A DNA stretch of 64,000 nt from Bog-473 sp963828825. Its GTDB lineage: Bacteria; Actinomycetota; Acidimicrobiia; Acidimicrobiales; RAAP-2. Of the stretch, positions 32,848 to 43,725 are shown one piece after another; position 1 is the stretch's first letter, and each line of letters starts with the position of its first letter. Position numbers and translations under genes: made by a program. The notes under the pieces were generated by a model. The model was not told where the DNA came from. It did not search any database and saw only the letters and a program-made list of their open reading frames with translations. Location: assembly GCA_963828825.1 (NCBI GenBank), contig CAWHGF010000004.1:496001-560000 (forward strand), written 5' to 3'.

Positions 32848-35112
32848 TCAGGAACCGGGCTCGGGGTCGCGGGGCTGGCCGAGGATGCGCTCCGCGATGA
32901 CGTTGCGCTGCACCTCGCTGGTGCCACCGGCGATGGTGAGGCAACGCGTCGAGAGGAAGCCCTCCTCCCACCGCTGCGCCCGGCCGTCGAGCACCGCGCC
33001 GTCCGCGCCGTAGAGGGCCATCCCCATCTCCTGCACGCGCTGCTCGTGTTCCACGCCGAGCAGCTTGCGCACGCTCGACCCGCTGCCGGGGTCCACGCCC
33101 GAGAGCGTCCGCAGGGTGGAGCGGTGGCCGAGCAGGGCGACCGACTGCGCCTCGGCGATGAGGTGGCCGAGCCGGTCCCCCAGGCTGGCCGGGCTGGGCT
33201 CGCCGCGCTCGCTCCGGCGTGCCACGGTCCGGATGAGCGATTCGACCCCGTTACCGAAGGAGGCGCCCGACGACATGGAGACGCGCTCGTTGGCCAGAGT
33301 CGTCCGCCCGATGCGCCAGCCGTCCCCCGGCGCGCCCACGACGGCGTCGTCGGGCACGAAGACGTCGTTGAAGAACACCTCGTTGAACATGGCGGCACCC
33401 GTCAGCTCGCGCAGCGGGCGGATGTCGAGGCCCTCGGCATGCATGTCGACGATGAAGTAGGTGATGCCGGCGTGCTTGGCCGCGTCGGGGTCCGAGCGGG
33501 CCAGGCAGATGCCGAAGTCGGCGGTGTGGGCCAGCGACGTCCACACCTTCTGCCCGTTGAGGATCCAGCCGCCCTCGACGCGTTCGGCCCGGGTGCTCAG
33601 GGCGGCCAGGTCGGATCCCGCGCCGGGCTCGCTGAAGAGCTGGCACCAGTTGAGCCGGCCGTGCAGCGTCGGGCGCACCCAGCGCTCCTGCTGCTCGGCT
33701 GTCCCGTGTGCGATGAGGGTGGGCAGAGCCCACGCCCCGACGGCGAGATGGGGCCGCGGGACGCCGGCCGCCGCGAGCTCCTCGTCGATGACCAGCTGCT
33801 CCAGGGGCGAGGCGCCCCGGCCCCAGGGTGCGGGCCAGTGGGGCATGATCAGGCCCGCTTCGGCCATGGCGGCGCGCTGGTCCGCCTCGCCGGCCGCGGC
33901 GACCTCCGCCACCACGGCGCGGACCTCCTCGCGCAGTGACTCCGCCTCGGGCGGCAGGTCGGCCGCCAGGTTGCGACGGGCCCCGCCGATGGCCAGCGCC
34001 GCGACCTCGTGCTCGAGCGCACCGACGTCGCCACCGGCGACCAGCTGCAGGTTGGCCATGGCCCGCTTGAGGTAGAGGTGGGCGTCGTGCTCCCAGGTGA
34101 AACCGATACCGCCGAGGATCTGAATGCACTGCTTGGCGCAGTGCGCCGCCGCCCCCAGCGCGACCGCGCCGGCGATGCGCGCGCTCAGGTGGCGATCGTG
34201 CGCCTCGCCGGCCGCCACGTCCTCGGGCTCGCTCCAGGCGGCCGCGGCGTCCCAAGCCACGGCGGCGCACTGCTCGACGGCGACCAGCATGTCGGCCAGC
34301 GCATGCTTGACCGCCTGGAACTGGCCGATCGGCCGGCCGAACTGGACGCGCACCTTGGCGTAGTCCGAGGCCGTCTGCAGGCACCAGCGGGCGAGCCCCG
34401 CGCTCTCGGCCGCGGCCAGGGTCAGGGCCAGGCCGCGCACGTCGTCGTCGGAGACCATGACCTGCTCGCGTCGCGGCACCGTGACCCGGCCGTCGGCGGC
34501 CACGGTGAGCTGCCCGACGGCACGGGTGCCGTCCAGCGCCGGCAGCGCCTCGACGGAGACCGCGTCGCCGAGCGCGGCGCGATCGAGCAGGAGCCAGCCG
34601 GTCCCGGTGCCGTAGTCGAGCGGGACGAGGACCAGCCGGGCCGTGGGCAGCCCGAGCACGGGGCGCACCGTGCCCCCGAGCGAAAGGGCCCCGTCCTCTA
34701 CCGGCTGCCAGGGGTGCGGCGCGGCACCGAGCGCCACGGCGGCCGTGATGGAGCCGTCGGCCAGCCCGCGCAGCCACTCCGTCGGCACGGTGGCCGGCCC
34801 GCTGGGCACGCGGGCCAGGGCGGCGGAGACGAGCACCGTCGGCAGCAGCGGCCCGGGGAAGAGCGCGTGACCCAACTCCTCGAGCACGACGGCCAGCTCG
34901 GCCAGTGTGAAGCCCTGCCCACCCTGCTCCTCGGGCAGGTGGAGGCCGAGCCACCCCTGTGCGGCCATCTTCTCCCACGCCGCCGCCAGCTCGTCTGATC
35001 CGGCAGGCGCCTCGGCCACTCCCCGCGGCACGGTGGCCGGGCAGTGCGTCTGGGCCCAGCGCAGCGCGGTGGTGCGGAGCGACTCGTGGTCCTCGGTGAC
35101 GGCGATCGGCAT
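32848..35112 (-). CDS. Double-domain acyl-CoA dehydrogenase (FadE34-like fusion)
   Basis: A 754-residue protein with two complete acyl-CoA dehydrogenase domains. Residues ~1-370 are beta-like (QGWLGLHLPEEQGGQGFTLAELAVVLEELG ... FGRPIGQFQAVKHALADM ... LGGIGFTWEHDAHLYLKRAM). Residues ~390-754 are alpha-like (WCQLFSEPGAGSDLAALSTRA, NGQKVWTSLAHTADFGICLARSD, GGTSEVQRNVIAERILGQPR). It thus joins the two classes that are separate subunits elsewhere in this window, as in mycobacterial FadE34 (ChsE3) for steroid side chains. ATG 35112 overlaps the ferredoxin stop (TAATG). It is the last gene of a thiolase-ferredoxin-dehydrogenase operon next to a P450 gene. Confidence 0.9.
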   Translation of the reverse strand: MPIAVTEDHESLRTTALRWAQTHCPATVPRGVAEAPAGSDELAAAWEKMAAQGWLGLHLPEEQGGQGFTLAELAVVLEELGHALFPGPLLPTVLVSAALARVPSGPATVPTEWLRGLADGSITAAVALGAAPHPWQPVEDGALSLGGTVRPVLGLPTARLVLVPLDYGTGTGWLLLDRAALGDAVSVEALPALDGTRAVGQLTVAADGRVTVPRREQVMVSDDDVRGLALTLAAAESAGLARWCLQTASDYAKVRVQFGRPIGQFQAVKHALADMLVAVEQCAAVAWDAAAAWSEPEDVAAGEAHDRHLSARIAGAVALGAAAHCAKQCIQILGGIGFTWEHDAHLYLKRAMANLQLVAGGDVGALEHEVAALAIGGARRNLAADLPPEAESLREEVRAVVAEVAAAGEADQRAAMAEAGLIMPHWPAPWGRGASPLEQLVIDEELAAAGVPRPHLAVGAWALPTLIAHGTAEQQERWVRPTLHGRLNWCQLFSEPGAGSDLAALSTRAERVEGGWILNGQKVWTSLAHTADFGICLARSDPDAAKHAGITYFIVDMHAEGLDIRPLRELTGAAMFNEVFFNDVFVPDDAVVGAPGDGWRIGRTTLANERVSMSSGASFGNGVESLIRTVARRSERGEPSPASLGDRLGHLIAEAQSVALLGHRSTLRTLSGVDPGSGSSVRKLLGVEHEQRVQEMGMALYGADGAVLDGRAQRWEEGFLSTRCLTIAGGTSEVQRNVIAERILGQPRDPEPGS

Positions 35113-35345
35113 TACGTCCCTTTCTCGGGTGGCACCTCGACGCCGGCGCGCCAGAGGGAGATGGCACCGACGGGGCACCCCTGCGCGGCGATGTGCAGCC
35201 GCTCCTCGTCGGTGGCCGCCGCATCCACCACGACGGCGTGGCCGTCGTCGCTGAGGTCGAAGGTGTCGGGCGCCCAGAAGACGCAGTTGCCCGAGCCCAT
35301 GCAGCGGTCCCAGTCGATCCTGACCTCCAGCGGCTCGTCGGCCAT
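35112..35345 (-). CDS. 3Fe-4S/4Fe-4S ferredoxin (P450-type)
   Basis: A 77-residue ferredoxin: VRIDWDRCMGSGNCVFWAPDTFDL...EERLHIAAQGCPVGAISLW has the CxxxxxC...CP pattern of single-cluster actinobacterial ferredoxins that donate electrons to P450s. The ATG at 35345 overlaps the thiolase stop (TGATG); a GTG one codon earlier (35348) is an alternative. It is probably the redox partner of the P450 encoded at 36525-37772, although it lies in the adjacent operon. Confidence 0.88.
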   Translation of the reverse strand: MADEPLEVRIDWDRCMGSGNCVFWAPDTFDLSDDGHAVVVDAAATDEERLHIAAQGCPVGAISLWRAGVEVPPEKGT

Positions 35346-36514
35346 CACGCCGCCCGCAGGACGATCGCACTGGTGGGCACGCCCTCACCCGAGGTGACGA
35401 GGCAGGTCCGCGCCCCCTCGACCTGGCTGGTCGAGGTGCCGCGCAGCTGGCGCACGCCTTCGGTGACCAGATTGAAGCCGTGCACGTAGGCCTCCGAGAG
35501 CCCACCGCCCGAGGTGTTGACCGGCAGCGCCCCCGTGTCCCAACGCAGGTTCCCGTCGGCCACGAAGCCGGCCGCCTCGCCCCGCGGACAGAACCCGTAC
35601 CCCTCGAGCGACAGCAGGATGAGCGGTGTGAAGGCGTCGTAGATCTGCGCCACGTCGATGTCAGCGGGTCCGATGTCCGATTGGGACCACAGCTTCGCCG
35701 CGCAGGCCCAGGCCGGTCCCGTCAGCGGGTCGTCACAGTAGTAATTGACCATCGACTCGTGCTGGCGGTGCAGTCCCTGCCCGAAGGCGTGCACCAGCGC
35801 AGGGGGCTGCGCGCAGTCCCGGGCCCGCTCGGCCGAGACGAGGACGACCGCCAGCGCGCCGTCCGTCTCGAGGCAATTGTCGAAGAGGCAGAGGGGCTCG
35901 CTGACGAAGCGCGCCGCCATGTAGTCGTCGCGCGTCATCGGCTTGGCGTACATGAGCGCGGCCGGGTTCCGATTGGCATGGGCCCGCACCGCCAGGGCCA
36001 CCTCGGCCAGATCCTCACGCCCGCCGCCGTACTCGTACAGATAGCGGCGGGCCAGCATCGCCACCTCGTCCACCGGACGCAGGAGGCCGAAGGGCCGGGT
36101 CCACTGCGCCTGAATCGGCAGGCGTGACGGGGCAACGGCCCAGGGGCGCGCCGCCCGGGCGCCCCGCTTGCGCGAGCGCCAGGCCACCACGACGTCGGCC
36201 TGGCCCGTGGCGATGGCCATGGCGGCGTGGCCGACGGTGGCGCAGCCGGCGCCGCCGCCGTAGCCCACCTGGGAGAAGTACGTGATGTCCCCGGCCCCGA
36301 TCGTCTTGGCCAGGGTGACCTCGTCGGTCGACTCCATGGTGAAGGACGACAGGCCGTCGACCTCGGAGGGGGCGATGCCGGCGTCGCGCAGTGCCGCCAC
36401 GACGGCCTCGGCGGCCAGCTGGCCCTCGGGGCGGTCGATCTGCTTGGCGAACTCGGTCTGCCCGATGCCCACGATGGCCGCCGCGTCCTGCAGCGGGTTG
36501 GCTCTGCCGCCCAT
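35345..36514 (-). CDS. Thiolase/SCP-X-type acyl-CoA acetyltransferase
   Basis: A 389-residue thiolase-like protein: AAIVGIGQTEFAKQIDRPEGQLAAEAVVAALRDAGI, VGYGGGAGCATVGHAAMAIATG (a Cys at the nucleophile region, unlike the Cys-less homologues in this window), IAQIYDAFTPLILLSLEGYGFCPRGEAAGF and C-terminal NTSGGGLSEAYVHGFNLVTEGVRQLRGTS. It probably cleaves beta-ketoacyl-CoA. ATG 36514 lies 7 nt after TAGTTT (leaderless). It heads the operon with ferredoxin and the double acyl-CoA dehydrogenase. Confidence 0.85.
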   Translation of the reverse strand: MGGRANPLQDAAAIVGIGQTEFAKQIDRPEGQLAAEAVVAALRDAGIAPSEVDGLSSFTMESTDEVTLAKTIGAGDITYFSQVGYGGGAGCATVGHAAMAIATGQADVVVAWRSRKRGARAARPWAVAPSRLPIQAQWTRPFGLLRPVDEVAMLARRYLYEYGGGREDLAEVALAVRAHANRNPAALMYAKPMTRDDYMAARFVSEPLCLFDNCLETDGALAVVLVSAERARDCAQPPALVHAFGQGLHRQHESMVNYYCDDPLTGPAWACAAKLWSQSDIGPADIDVAQIYDAFTPLILLSLEGYGFCPRGEAAGFVADGNLRWDTGALPVNTSGGGLSEAYVHGFNLVTEGVRQLRGTSTSQVEGARTCLVTSGEGVPTSAIVLRAA

Positions 36515-36521
36515 GCGCCCG

Positions 36522-36527
36522 AAACTA
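36522..36527 (-). promoter_or_regulatory. -10 element of the thiolase-ferredoxin operon
   Basis: TAGTTT on the minus strand ends 7 nt before the ATG at 36514. Its first three bases are the stop codon of the upstream P450 gene, so the operon has its own leaderless promoter in addition to read-through. Confidence 0.5.
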
Positions 36528-37772
36528 CCCCCCGGCGGAGAACAGCACGGGCAGGGAGAGCGGCGAGCGGAAGGCCATCCCCTCGATGTGCGGTGGTTCG
36601 GCATCCGGGTCCAACCAGAAGGGCCCGAGGCGGTCGAGGAGGGTGTTGATGGCGATGCGCGACTCCATGCGGGCGAGATGCATGCCCAGGCACACATGGA
36701 CGCCGAAGCCGAAGCCGACGTGCTGGCGCTGCTCGCGGAACATGTCGTAGCGGTCGGGATCGGGGTACTTGCGCTCGTCGCGGTTGGCCGCGCCGATCAG
36801 GAGCGCGATGTCGGCGCCCTCTTCGATGGGAACGCCGGCCAGCACCGTGCCACGGGTGGCCCGGCGCAGGATCACGGTCACCGGCGGCTCCCAGCGCACC
36901 ACTTCCTCGAACGCCTGTGCGAACAAGGAGCGGTCGGCGTAGAGCGCGTCGAACTGGGCCCGGTCCTGCAGGAGCGCGAAGAGCAGGCTGCCCGAGGCCC
37001 GGTACGTCGTCTCCACCCCGGCCGGCAGGAGGAGACGCAGGAAGGAGAAGATCTCCTCGTCGGTCAGGTGCTTCCCGTCGACCTCCGCCAGCACCAGGTC
37101 GCTGATGAGGTCGTCGCCCGGTGCGGCCCGGCGCTCGGCCATGACGTCGGCGAAGTAGTCGCGCAGCGCCGCCGACGCCGCGACCCCTCGCTCCCAGTTG
37201 GCCGCCACGCTGGTGAGCTCGATCGCCCAACGTTGGAACATCGGGTAGTCCGTGCGGGGCAGCCCGAGGATGCGGGCGATCACCTGCACGGGGAAGTTGA
37301 ACGTCACCGACCGCACGAGATCCGTGCGTCCCTCGCCGATGAAGGTGTCGATCAGCTCGTTCACGACGAGCGCGACCAGATCCTCCTCCCAGCGCTCCAG
37401 CATCTTGGAGCGGAAGCTCGATGCGACGAGCGTCCGGATGGCGCGGTGCTCGGGCTCGTCCATCTGCAGGATGGTGCGGCCCATCACCATTCCGACGACC
37501 TCCCCGTAGACGCTCGAGGAGTACGTCTCGTTGTCGCGCAGCACCTGCACGACCTCGTCGAACCCGAAGACGGTCACCGGTGCCGGTTTGGCGGGGTCGG
37601 CGATCTCGGCGCCCTCGCCGAGGTCGATCGGCCCGACGTGCACCGGGCTCTCGCGCCGCAGCGCGTGCAGCGCCGGATAGGGGTTGTGGATGGTCCCCCC
37701 GACCACGTCCTTCAACTCGTAGGGGTCGAAGGGCACCGCCGTCGGCTCGGCCGTCGAATGTGTTCCTGGCAT
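36525..37772 (-). CDS. Cytochrome P450
   Basis: A 415-residue bacterial P450: I-helix LLLPAGVETTYRASG (oxygen-binding AGxETT), ExxR in FEEVVRWEPPV and heme loop FGFGVHVCLGMHLARME with Cys361 as ligand. It inserts oxygen from O2 using electrons from a ferredoxin, probably the one at 35112-35345. Closest by feel are the CYP families for terpenoid, steroid or fatty-acid hydroxylation; the substrate is unknown. ATG 37772 has a strong site (GGAGGAGCGAC). It is divergent from a TetR gene whose operator AACGTTCGTT lies between them. Confidence 0.93.
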   Translation of the reverse strand: MPGTHSTAEPTAVPFDPYELKDVVGGTIHNPYPALHALRRESPVHVGPIDLGEGAEIADPAKPAPVTVFGFDEVVQVLRDNETYSSSVYGEVVGMVMGRTILQMDEPEHRAIRTLVASSFRSKMLERWEEDLVALVVNELIDTFIGEGRTDLVRSVTFNFPVQVIARILGLPRTDYPMFQRWAIELTSVAANWERGVAASAALRDYFADVMAERRAAPGDDLISDLVLAEVDGKHLTDEEIFSFLRLLLPAGVETTYRASGSLLFALLQDRAQFDALYADRSLFAQAFEEVVRWEPPVTVILRRATRGTVLAGVPIEEGADIALLIGAANRDERKYPDPDRYDMFREQRQHVGFGFGVHVCLGMHLARMESRIAINTLLDRLGPFWLDPDAEPPHIEGMAFRSPLSLPVLFSAGG

Positions 37773-37844
37773 GTCGCTCCTCCAACCCCTAGATTCCGGG
37801 TGTCGCTCCGGGGCCGTACCTGAACCCCGGTATCATGTATAGCA

Positions 37845-37854
37845 AACGTTCGTT
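37845..37854. promoter_or_regulatory. TetR-type operator AACGTTCGTT, copy 1
   Basis: The palindromic core AACG-TT-CGTT follows candidate -10s TATCAT (37831-37836) and TATAGC (37837-37843 region) in the spacer between the P450 and TetR genes. The TetR protein at 38001 probably binds it and controls both. The 228-bp spacer otherwise holds only the long leader of the TetR gene. Confidence 0.5.
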
Positions 37855-38000
37855 GGGGTCGGGTGGCAGAACCTCTGCACCGTTGCCGCGTCGGGCCGGT
37901 CGGGGCCGGATCGGGCCTCGGGAAGTCGGGGGCGCCAGCAGGCCTCGGGCAGTGGGACTCTCGGGCAGCGCGTGCGAAATCCGAGGTCAGAGAGCAGAGA

Positions 38001-38660
38001 ATGGGACCGAAAATGACGGTTGACGTGGACTCCAAGGGTGGCGCGCGGGCAGGGGCGGCCACGGGAGAGGGGTCGGCGACCCGGCGACGGATTCTCCAGA
38101 TCGCGCTGACCCTGATGGCCCAGCGCGGCGTCGACGGGACGAGCATGCGGGACCTGGCCTCCGCCGCCGGCCTCAACGTGGCCTCGCTGTACCACTACTT
38201 CCCCAGCAAGCGGGACCTCCTGGAGTCCGTCCTCATCGAACAGGGGTACTTCCCCATCCGGCCCGAGCACGCGGACCCGGAGTCCCCGAACGTCGCCGTC
38301 TCGGAGCCGCTGACACTCGCGCAGCTCCTGGCCGAGATCATGACGTCCATGTTCGAGGTGGAGGACTTCGTCCGTCTCATGGTGGGCGAGGCCATGCGCG
38401 GCGAGGCGACCGCCCGCGCCGTGGGTCTCGACCTGTTCGCCTCCTTCGAGACGAGCATCGAGGACTGGGTCCGGCAGAACCGTCTCGATCTCGACGAGGG
38501 ACCGGGCGCCGCCGCGGTGGCGCGGCTCCTCAGCGCCATGGTGGTGGGGATCTTCATTCAGCACGCCACCGACGTGCTCGGCGATGAGGGGGATGACCTG
38601 ACCGCCCTCTCCCTCGACCGGGGCCGCGAGGCGGCCTCCATCCTCCGACCCCCCGAGTAG
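38001..38660 (+). CDS. TetR/AcrR-family transcriptional regulator
   Basis: A 219-residue regulator: N-terminal HTH domain RRRILQIALTLMAQRGVDGTSMRDLASAAGLNVASLYHYFPSKRDLLESVL (about 27-76), then an all-helical ligand domain (LLAEIMTSMFEVEDFVRLMVGEAMRGE...). TetR proteins of this kind sense acyl-CoA or lipid ligands. ATG 38001 is likely, with ATG 38013 or upstream codons back to 37863 as alternatives. It is divergent from the P450 and probably represses it through AACGTTCGTT at 37845. It could also be the factor for the TGAC-N6-GTCA sites, but nothing in the sequence shows that. Confidence 0.88.
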   Translation: MGPKMTVDVDSKGGARAGAATGEGSATRRRILQIALTLMAQRGVDGTSMRDLASAAGLNVASLYHYFPSKRDLLESVLIEQGYFPIRPEHADPESPNVAVSEPLTLAQLLAEIMTSMFEVEDFVRLMVGEAMRGEATARAVGLDLFASFETSIEDWVRQNRLDLDEGPGAAAVARLLSAMVVGIFIQHATDVLGDEGDDLTALSLDRGREAASILRPPE

Positions 38661-38668
38661 CGCTTCCG

Positions 38669-39163
38669 GTGCCCGACGCCACGCCCACCGCTGCGCCCAC
38701 CGCTGTCGCGTCCGCCGTCTTCTCGGTCCCGGCCGAGACCGTGTGGGCCTACCGCCTCGACTTCGCCAACCTCCCGGGCTACAACCCCGACGTCAGCGGC
38801 GTGGAGCGCGTCGCCGACGGGACCGGCGACGGTGCGGGCGGCGTGCACGGGCCCGGCGCCCGCTACGCGTTCGGGTTGGCCGACCCGCGCCAGCCCGGGG
38901 TGCACCGCCCCGTCGAGCTGTGGACCGTGGAGGCGGTGGCCCCGACGCTCGTGGCCGCCGGGATGTCGGGCGGCAACGATGCCTACGAGGAGTTCGTGCT
39001 GCAGCCGCTCGACGGGGGCGGGTGCGAAGCCACGCTGACGCTCTGGGTCACCCTGCCCGACGGCGTGCCCGACGAGGTGGTTGCCGCGGCCGCGGCCGGC
39101 AGCCTGGAGCAGATCAGCAAGGAGCTCCGCCTGATGAAGCGGGTGCTCGAGGACCGCGCCTAG
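38669..39163 (+). CDS. SRPBCC-family (polyketide cyclase/START-like) protein
   Basis: A 164-residue protein with the Bet v1/START-like pattern: VASAVFSVPAETVWAYRLDFANLPGYNPDVSGVERV...GARYAFGL...VTLPDGVPDEVVAAAAAGSLEQISKELRLMKRVLE, i.e. N-terminal strand, central sheet and long C-terminal helix around a hydrophobic cavity. It probably binds or modifies a lipid-like ligand. GTG 38669 is 8 nt after the TetR stop, so it is co-transcribed with the regulator. Its 3' end overlaps the convergent gene by 4 bases. Confidence 0.75.
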   Translation: MPDATPTAAPTAVASAVFSVPAETVWAYRLDFANLPGYNPDVSGVERVADGTGDGAGGVHGPGARYAFGLADPRQPGVHRPVELWTVEAVAPTLVAAGMSGGNDAYEEFVLQPLDGGGCEATLTLWVTLPDGVPDEVVAAAAAGSLEQISKELRLMKRVLEDRA

Positions 39164-39591
39164 TTGCTGTAGTGCGCGTCGGCGTCGGCGAGGCGGTCGG
39201 CCAGCCGGGCCAACATCTTGACTCCGATGGCCGGCGTCGTCATCAGCATCGACCTGAACTCCCGGGCGTCGAGGACGAGCAGCTCCATGTCGGTCTCTGC
39301 GGCGACGTCCGCCGTGCGGATCCCACCGTTGAGGAGAGCCAGCTCGCCGAAGTACCCCCCGGTCGTGAACTCCGCGACCTCCCGCTTGCCCACCCGGCAC
39401 GAGGCGACGCCGGAGAGCACCAGGAAGAACTCGCGGCCGACCGAGCCCCGCGCGGTCAGAAGCTCGCCCTTCTCGATGGTGACCGGGGTACCGAGTTGCG
39501 CAATGGATCGGAGCTCGCCCTGCGAGCACCCGGAGAAGAGCGGGACCGCCTTCAACAGGTCGATCTGGTGCTTCGGAATCCGACTCCGCAT
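39160..39591 (-). CDS. Cyclic nucleotide-binding (CRP/CAP-like) domain protein
   Basis: A 143-residue protein made of one cNMP-binding domain: LLKAVPLFSGCSQGELRSIAQLGTPVTIEKGELLTARGSVGREFFLVLSGVASC...GGYFGELALLNGGIRTADVAAETDMELLVLD. The phosphate-binding cassette FGELALLNGGIRTA is present, so it may bind cAMP or a related ligand. There is no C-terminal HTH, so it is not a CRP-type transcription factor. It may regulate a partner protein. ATG 39591 has an AGGTGG site. Confidence 0.85.
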   Translation of the reverse strand: MRSRIPKHQIDLLKAVPLFSGCSQGELRSIAQLGTPVTIEKGELLTARGSVGREFFLVLSGVASCRVGKREVAEFTTGGYFGELALLNGGIRTADVAAETDMELLVLDAREFRSMLMTTPAIGVKMLARLADRLADADAHYSN

Positions 39592-39695
39592 GGGGCCACC
39601 TGTGATGGGCTTGAACTGCTTGGGAACGCCGGTTGGAGCGTACCTCCCCCATCCGCCGAGCGCAGGATTTTTCGGCTGCCGCAGGCGGTGAGCGT

Positions 39696-41317
<1,622 letters not shown>

Positions 41318-41321
<4 letters not shown>

Positions 41322-42412
41322 GCCGATTCGATGAACAGCGTCGCCAGCCGTTGACGCTGCGGGCCGGCACCCCCGGAGAGGAGCTCGTTCTGCTTGACGC
41401 GCTTGAAGAGGAAGTGGGCGTCGTTGGCCCAGGTGAACCCGACACCGCCGTGCAGCTGGATGTCGTCGCCGGTCACCCGCACGCCGGCGTCGGCTGCGTA
41501 GCTGGAGGCCATGGCGGCGGCCTGGGCCCGCTCGGGGGACTCGGTGTCCGAGGCCCAGGCGGCGAACTGGAAGCCGGCCCGGGCCATCTCGACCTGCTGG
41601 AACATCTCGACCAGGCGATGACGCACCGTCTGGTACGTGGCGACGGGCTTGTCGAAGACGATCCGCTCCGACGTGTAGGCGATCGCCTCGGCCAGGGCCC
41701 GGTCGGCGGCGCCGACGGTCTCGGCCGCCAGCGCGACGGCCATGTCGTCCTGGACCCGCTGCCACAGGCCCGTCTGGTTGCCCGAGGGGCCCAGCGGGAC
41801 GACCGGCGTGTCCACGAGCTCGAGCCGGGCCAGCTTCCGGGTGGGGTCGAGCGACGGGACGACCTCGCCTTCCGGGGACTCGAGCAGGTACGAGCGCACC
41901 CCCTCCTCACTGCGCGCCACCACGATGGCCCAGTCCGCCGTGTGCCCGTCGACGACCACGGGCTTCTCGCCGCTGAGGACCCACTGGGCCCCCTTGCGCC
42001 GCGCCCTCGTCCGCACCGTCTGCAGGGGTTCCCCGTGTCCCTGCTCACCCAGCGCCACCGTGCCCCGGCGCGTGCCCGAGGCCAGGTCGCCCAACAGCTC
42101 GGTCGCACCGAGGGCCCGGGCGGCCAGCGTCGCCGCGACCGAGGACGAGAAGAAGGGACCGGGCAGCGGGAGGCGGCCCATCTGCTCCAGGACGACGCAC
42201 ATTTCGAGCAGGCCCGCCCCGCTGCCGCCGTGCTCCTCGGGGACCAACAGGCCCGTCCACCCGAGATCGGCCAGCGTGGACCAGAGCGCGGGTGTGATGC
42301 CGTCGCTCCCGTCGGCCAGCTGGCGCACCACGTCGGGCCCGCATGCGCGCTCGAGCGCGCCGCGGGCCACCTCCTGCAGTGCGAGCTGCTCGTCGTCGTA
42401 CGTGAAGTCCAC
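41318..42412 (-). CDS. Acyl-CoA dehydrogenase, beta-like partner
   Basis: A 364-residue acyl-CoA dehydrogenase of the beta-like class: MDFTYDDEQLALQEVARGALERAC, LGWTGLLVPEEHGGSGAGLLEMCVVLEQMGR, FDKPVATYQTVRHRLVEMF and C-terminal LHGGVGFTWANDAHFLFKRVK. GTG 42412 has GGGGAGG six bases upstream. It is divergent from the alpha-like gene at 42494, with palindromic site 6 between, and they probably form a heteromeric dehydrogenase. The CoA ligase follows by a 4-base overlap. Confidence 0.9.
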
Positions 42413-42449
42413 GGCCTCCCCTACGCCTCCCTCACTGACGCGCCAGACC

Positions 42450-42463
42450 TGACACCGGCGTCA
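42450..42463. promoter_or_regulatory. Palindromic operator TGAC-N6-GTCA, site 6
   Basis: TGACACCGGCGTCA lies between divergent acyl-CoA dehydrogenase genes, ~20 bp upstream of the plus-strand -10. Confidence 0.65.
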
Positions 42464-42481
42464 GAGTACACGGTGGTCGGG

Positions 42482-42487
42482 TACCCT
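42482..42487 (+). promoter_or_regulatory. -10 element, leaderless promoter
   Basis: TACCCT ends 6 nt before the GTG at 42494. The same hexamer is used before the HTH gene at 4070. Confidence 0.5.
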
Positions 42488-42493
42488 TCCCTC

Positions 42494-43711
42494 GTGGATT
42501 TTGCCCTTGCACCCGAGGACGAGAAGTTCCGCGACGAGTTGCGCGCCTGGCTCGACGAGCACCTGCCTCCCTTCCTGGAGGCCGAGTCGCTGGGCGACGA
42601 CGCCAGCCTGTCGGGCGAGGCGAGCCAGCAGCGTCGCCAGAAGTGGCAGCGCACGCTGCACGAAGGCGGCTGGGCCGCCATCCACTGGGGCCCCGAGTAC
42701 GCCCAGGGCCGCAGCATCAACGCCATGCAACGCCTCCTCTACTCCGAGGTGATGGCCGAGTACCGCACGCCGGGGACGTTCAACACGAACGGGATCTGGC
42801 AGATCGGGCCGATGATCATCCAATGGGGCACCGAGGAACAGAAGGCGCAATGGCTGCCCTCCATCCTGGAGGCGGAAGAGCACTGGTGCCAGGGGTTCAG
42901 CGAGCCCATGGCGGGCAACGACCTGGCCAACCTGCGGACGACGGCGATCTACGACGCCGAGACGGACGAGTACGTGATCAACGGCTCGAAGATCTGGATC
43001 TCCTCGGCGCACCTGGCGACCTGGGGGCTGTTCCTGCTCCGCACGGACCCGACCGCCATTGAGCGCGGCAAGAAGCACGAGGGGATCACCGCCTTCGTCC
43101 TCAACCTGAAGACGCCGGGCATCGACGTGCGTCCGATCCGGGACATGGCGGGCGAGGAGCTCTTCAACGAGATCTTCTTCACCGACGTCCGCATCCCGGC
43201 CAAGTGGCGCCTCGGCGACGAGGGCGCCGGCTGGATGGTGGCCATGGGCACCCTCGGCTTCGAGCGCGTCGGCATCGCGTCGCAGATCGCCATCCTCTCC
43301 GCCGACCTGCGCGCCATGGTGGAGGCGGCGCGCAGTGTCAACCCGGGCGCACTCGAGGACCCGTCGCTACGCGACCGCATCGCCAAGGTGTGGACGGAGA
43401 TCGAGCTGGCGCGCCTCCTCTCCCTGCGGGCGCTGTCCAAGATCATGAAGGGCGAGAAGAACTGGCCCGAGGTCCCCTTCGCCAAGCTCTCCTGGTCCTC
43501 CATGGCGCAGACGCTGGCCGAGCTCGCCGTCGACCTGCTGGGGCCGGCCGGCGCGCTCGCCCGCGGCGGCCCCGACGCGGTCGACCGGGGCAAGTGGACC
43601 CGCCTCTACGCCTTCCAGCGCTACTCGACCATCGGCGGGGGCTCCACCGAGATCCAGAAGAACATCATCGCCGACCGGGCCATCGCCATGCCCGGCAAAT
43701 CGCGCGGCTGA
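42494..43711 (+). CDS. Acyl-CoA dehydrogenase, alpha-like partner
   Basis: A 405-residue acyl-CoA dehydrogenase: MDFALAPEDEKFRDELRAWLDEHLPPFLE, WCQGFSEPMAGNDLANLRTTA, NGSKIWISSAHLATWGLFLLRTD and C-terminal STIGGGSTEIQKNIIADRAIAMPGKS. It resembles mycobacterial alkyl-succinate or steroid-type FadE proteins. The GTG start follows TACCCT by 6 nt. It pairs with the divergent beta-like gene and is followed 14 nt later by a thiolase-like gene, so oxidation and thiolysis are linked. Confidence 0.9.
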   Translation: MDFALAPEDEKFRDELRAWLDEHLPPFLEAESLGDDASLSGEASQQRRQKWQRTLHEGGWAAIHWGPEYAQGRSINAMQRLLYSEVMAEYRTPGTFNTNGIWQIGPMIIQWGTEEQKAQWLPSILEAEEHWCQGFSEPMAGNDLANLRTTAIYDAETDEYVINGSKIWISSAHLATWGLFLLRTDPTAIERGKKHEGITAFVLNLKTPGIDVRPIRDMAGEELFNEIFFTDVRIPAKWRLGDEGAGWMVAMGTLGFERVGIASQIAILSADLRAMVEAARSVNPGALEDPSLRDRIAKVWTEIELARLLSLRALSKIMKGEKNWPEVPFAKLSWSSMAQTLAELAVDLLGPAGALARGGPDAVDRGKWTRLYAFQRYSTIGGGSTEIQKNIIADRAIAMPGKSRG

Positions 43712-43725
43712 CCCATTTCCCGCCG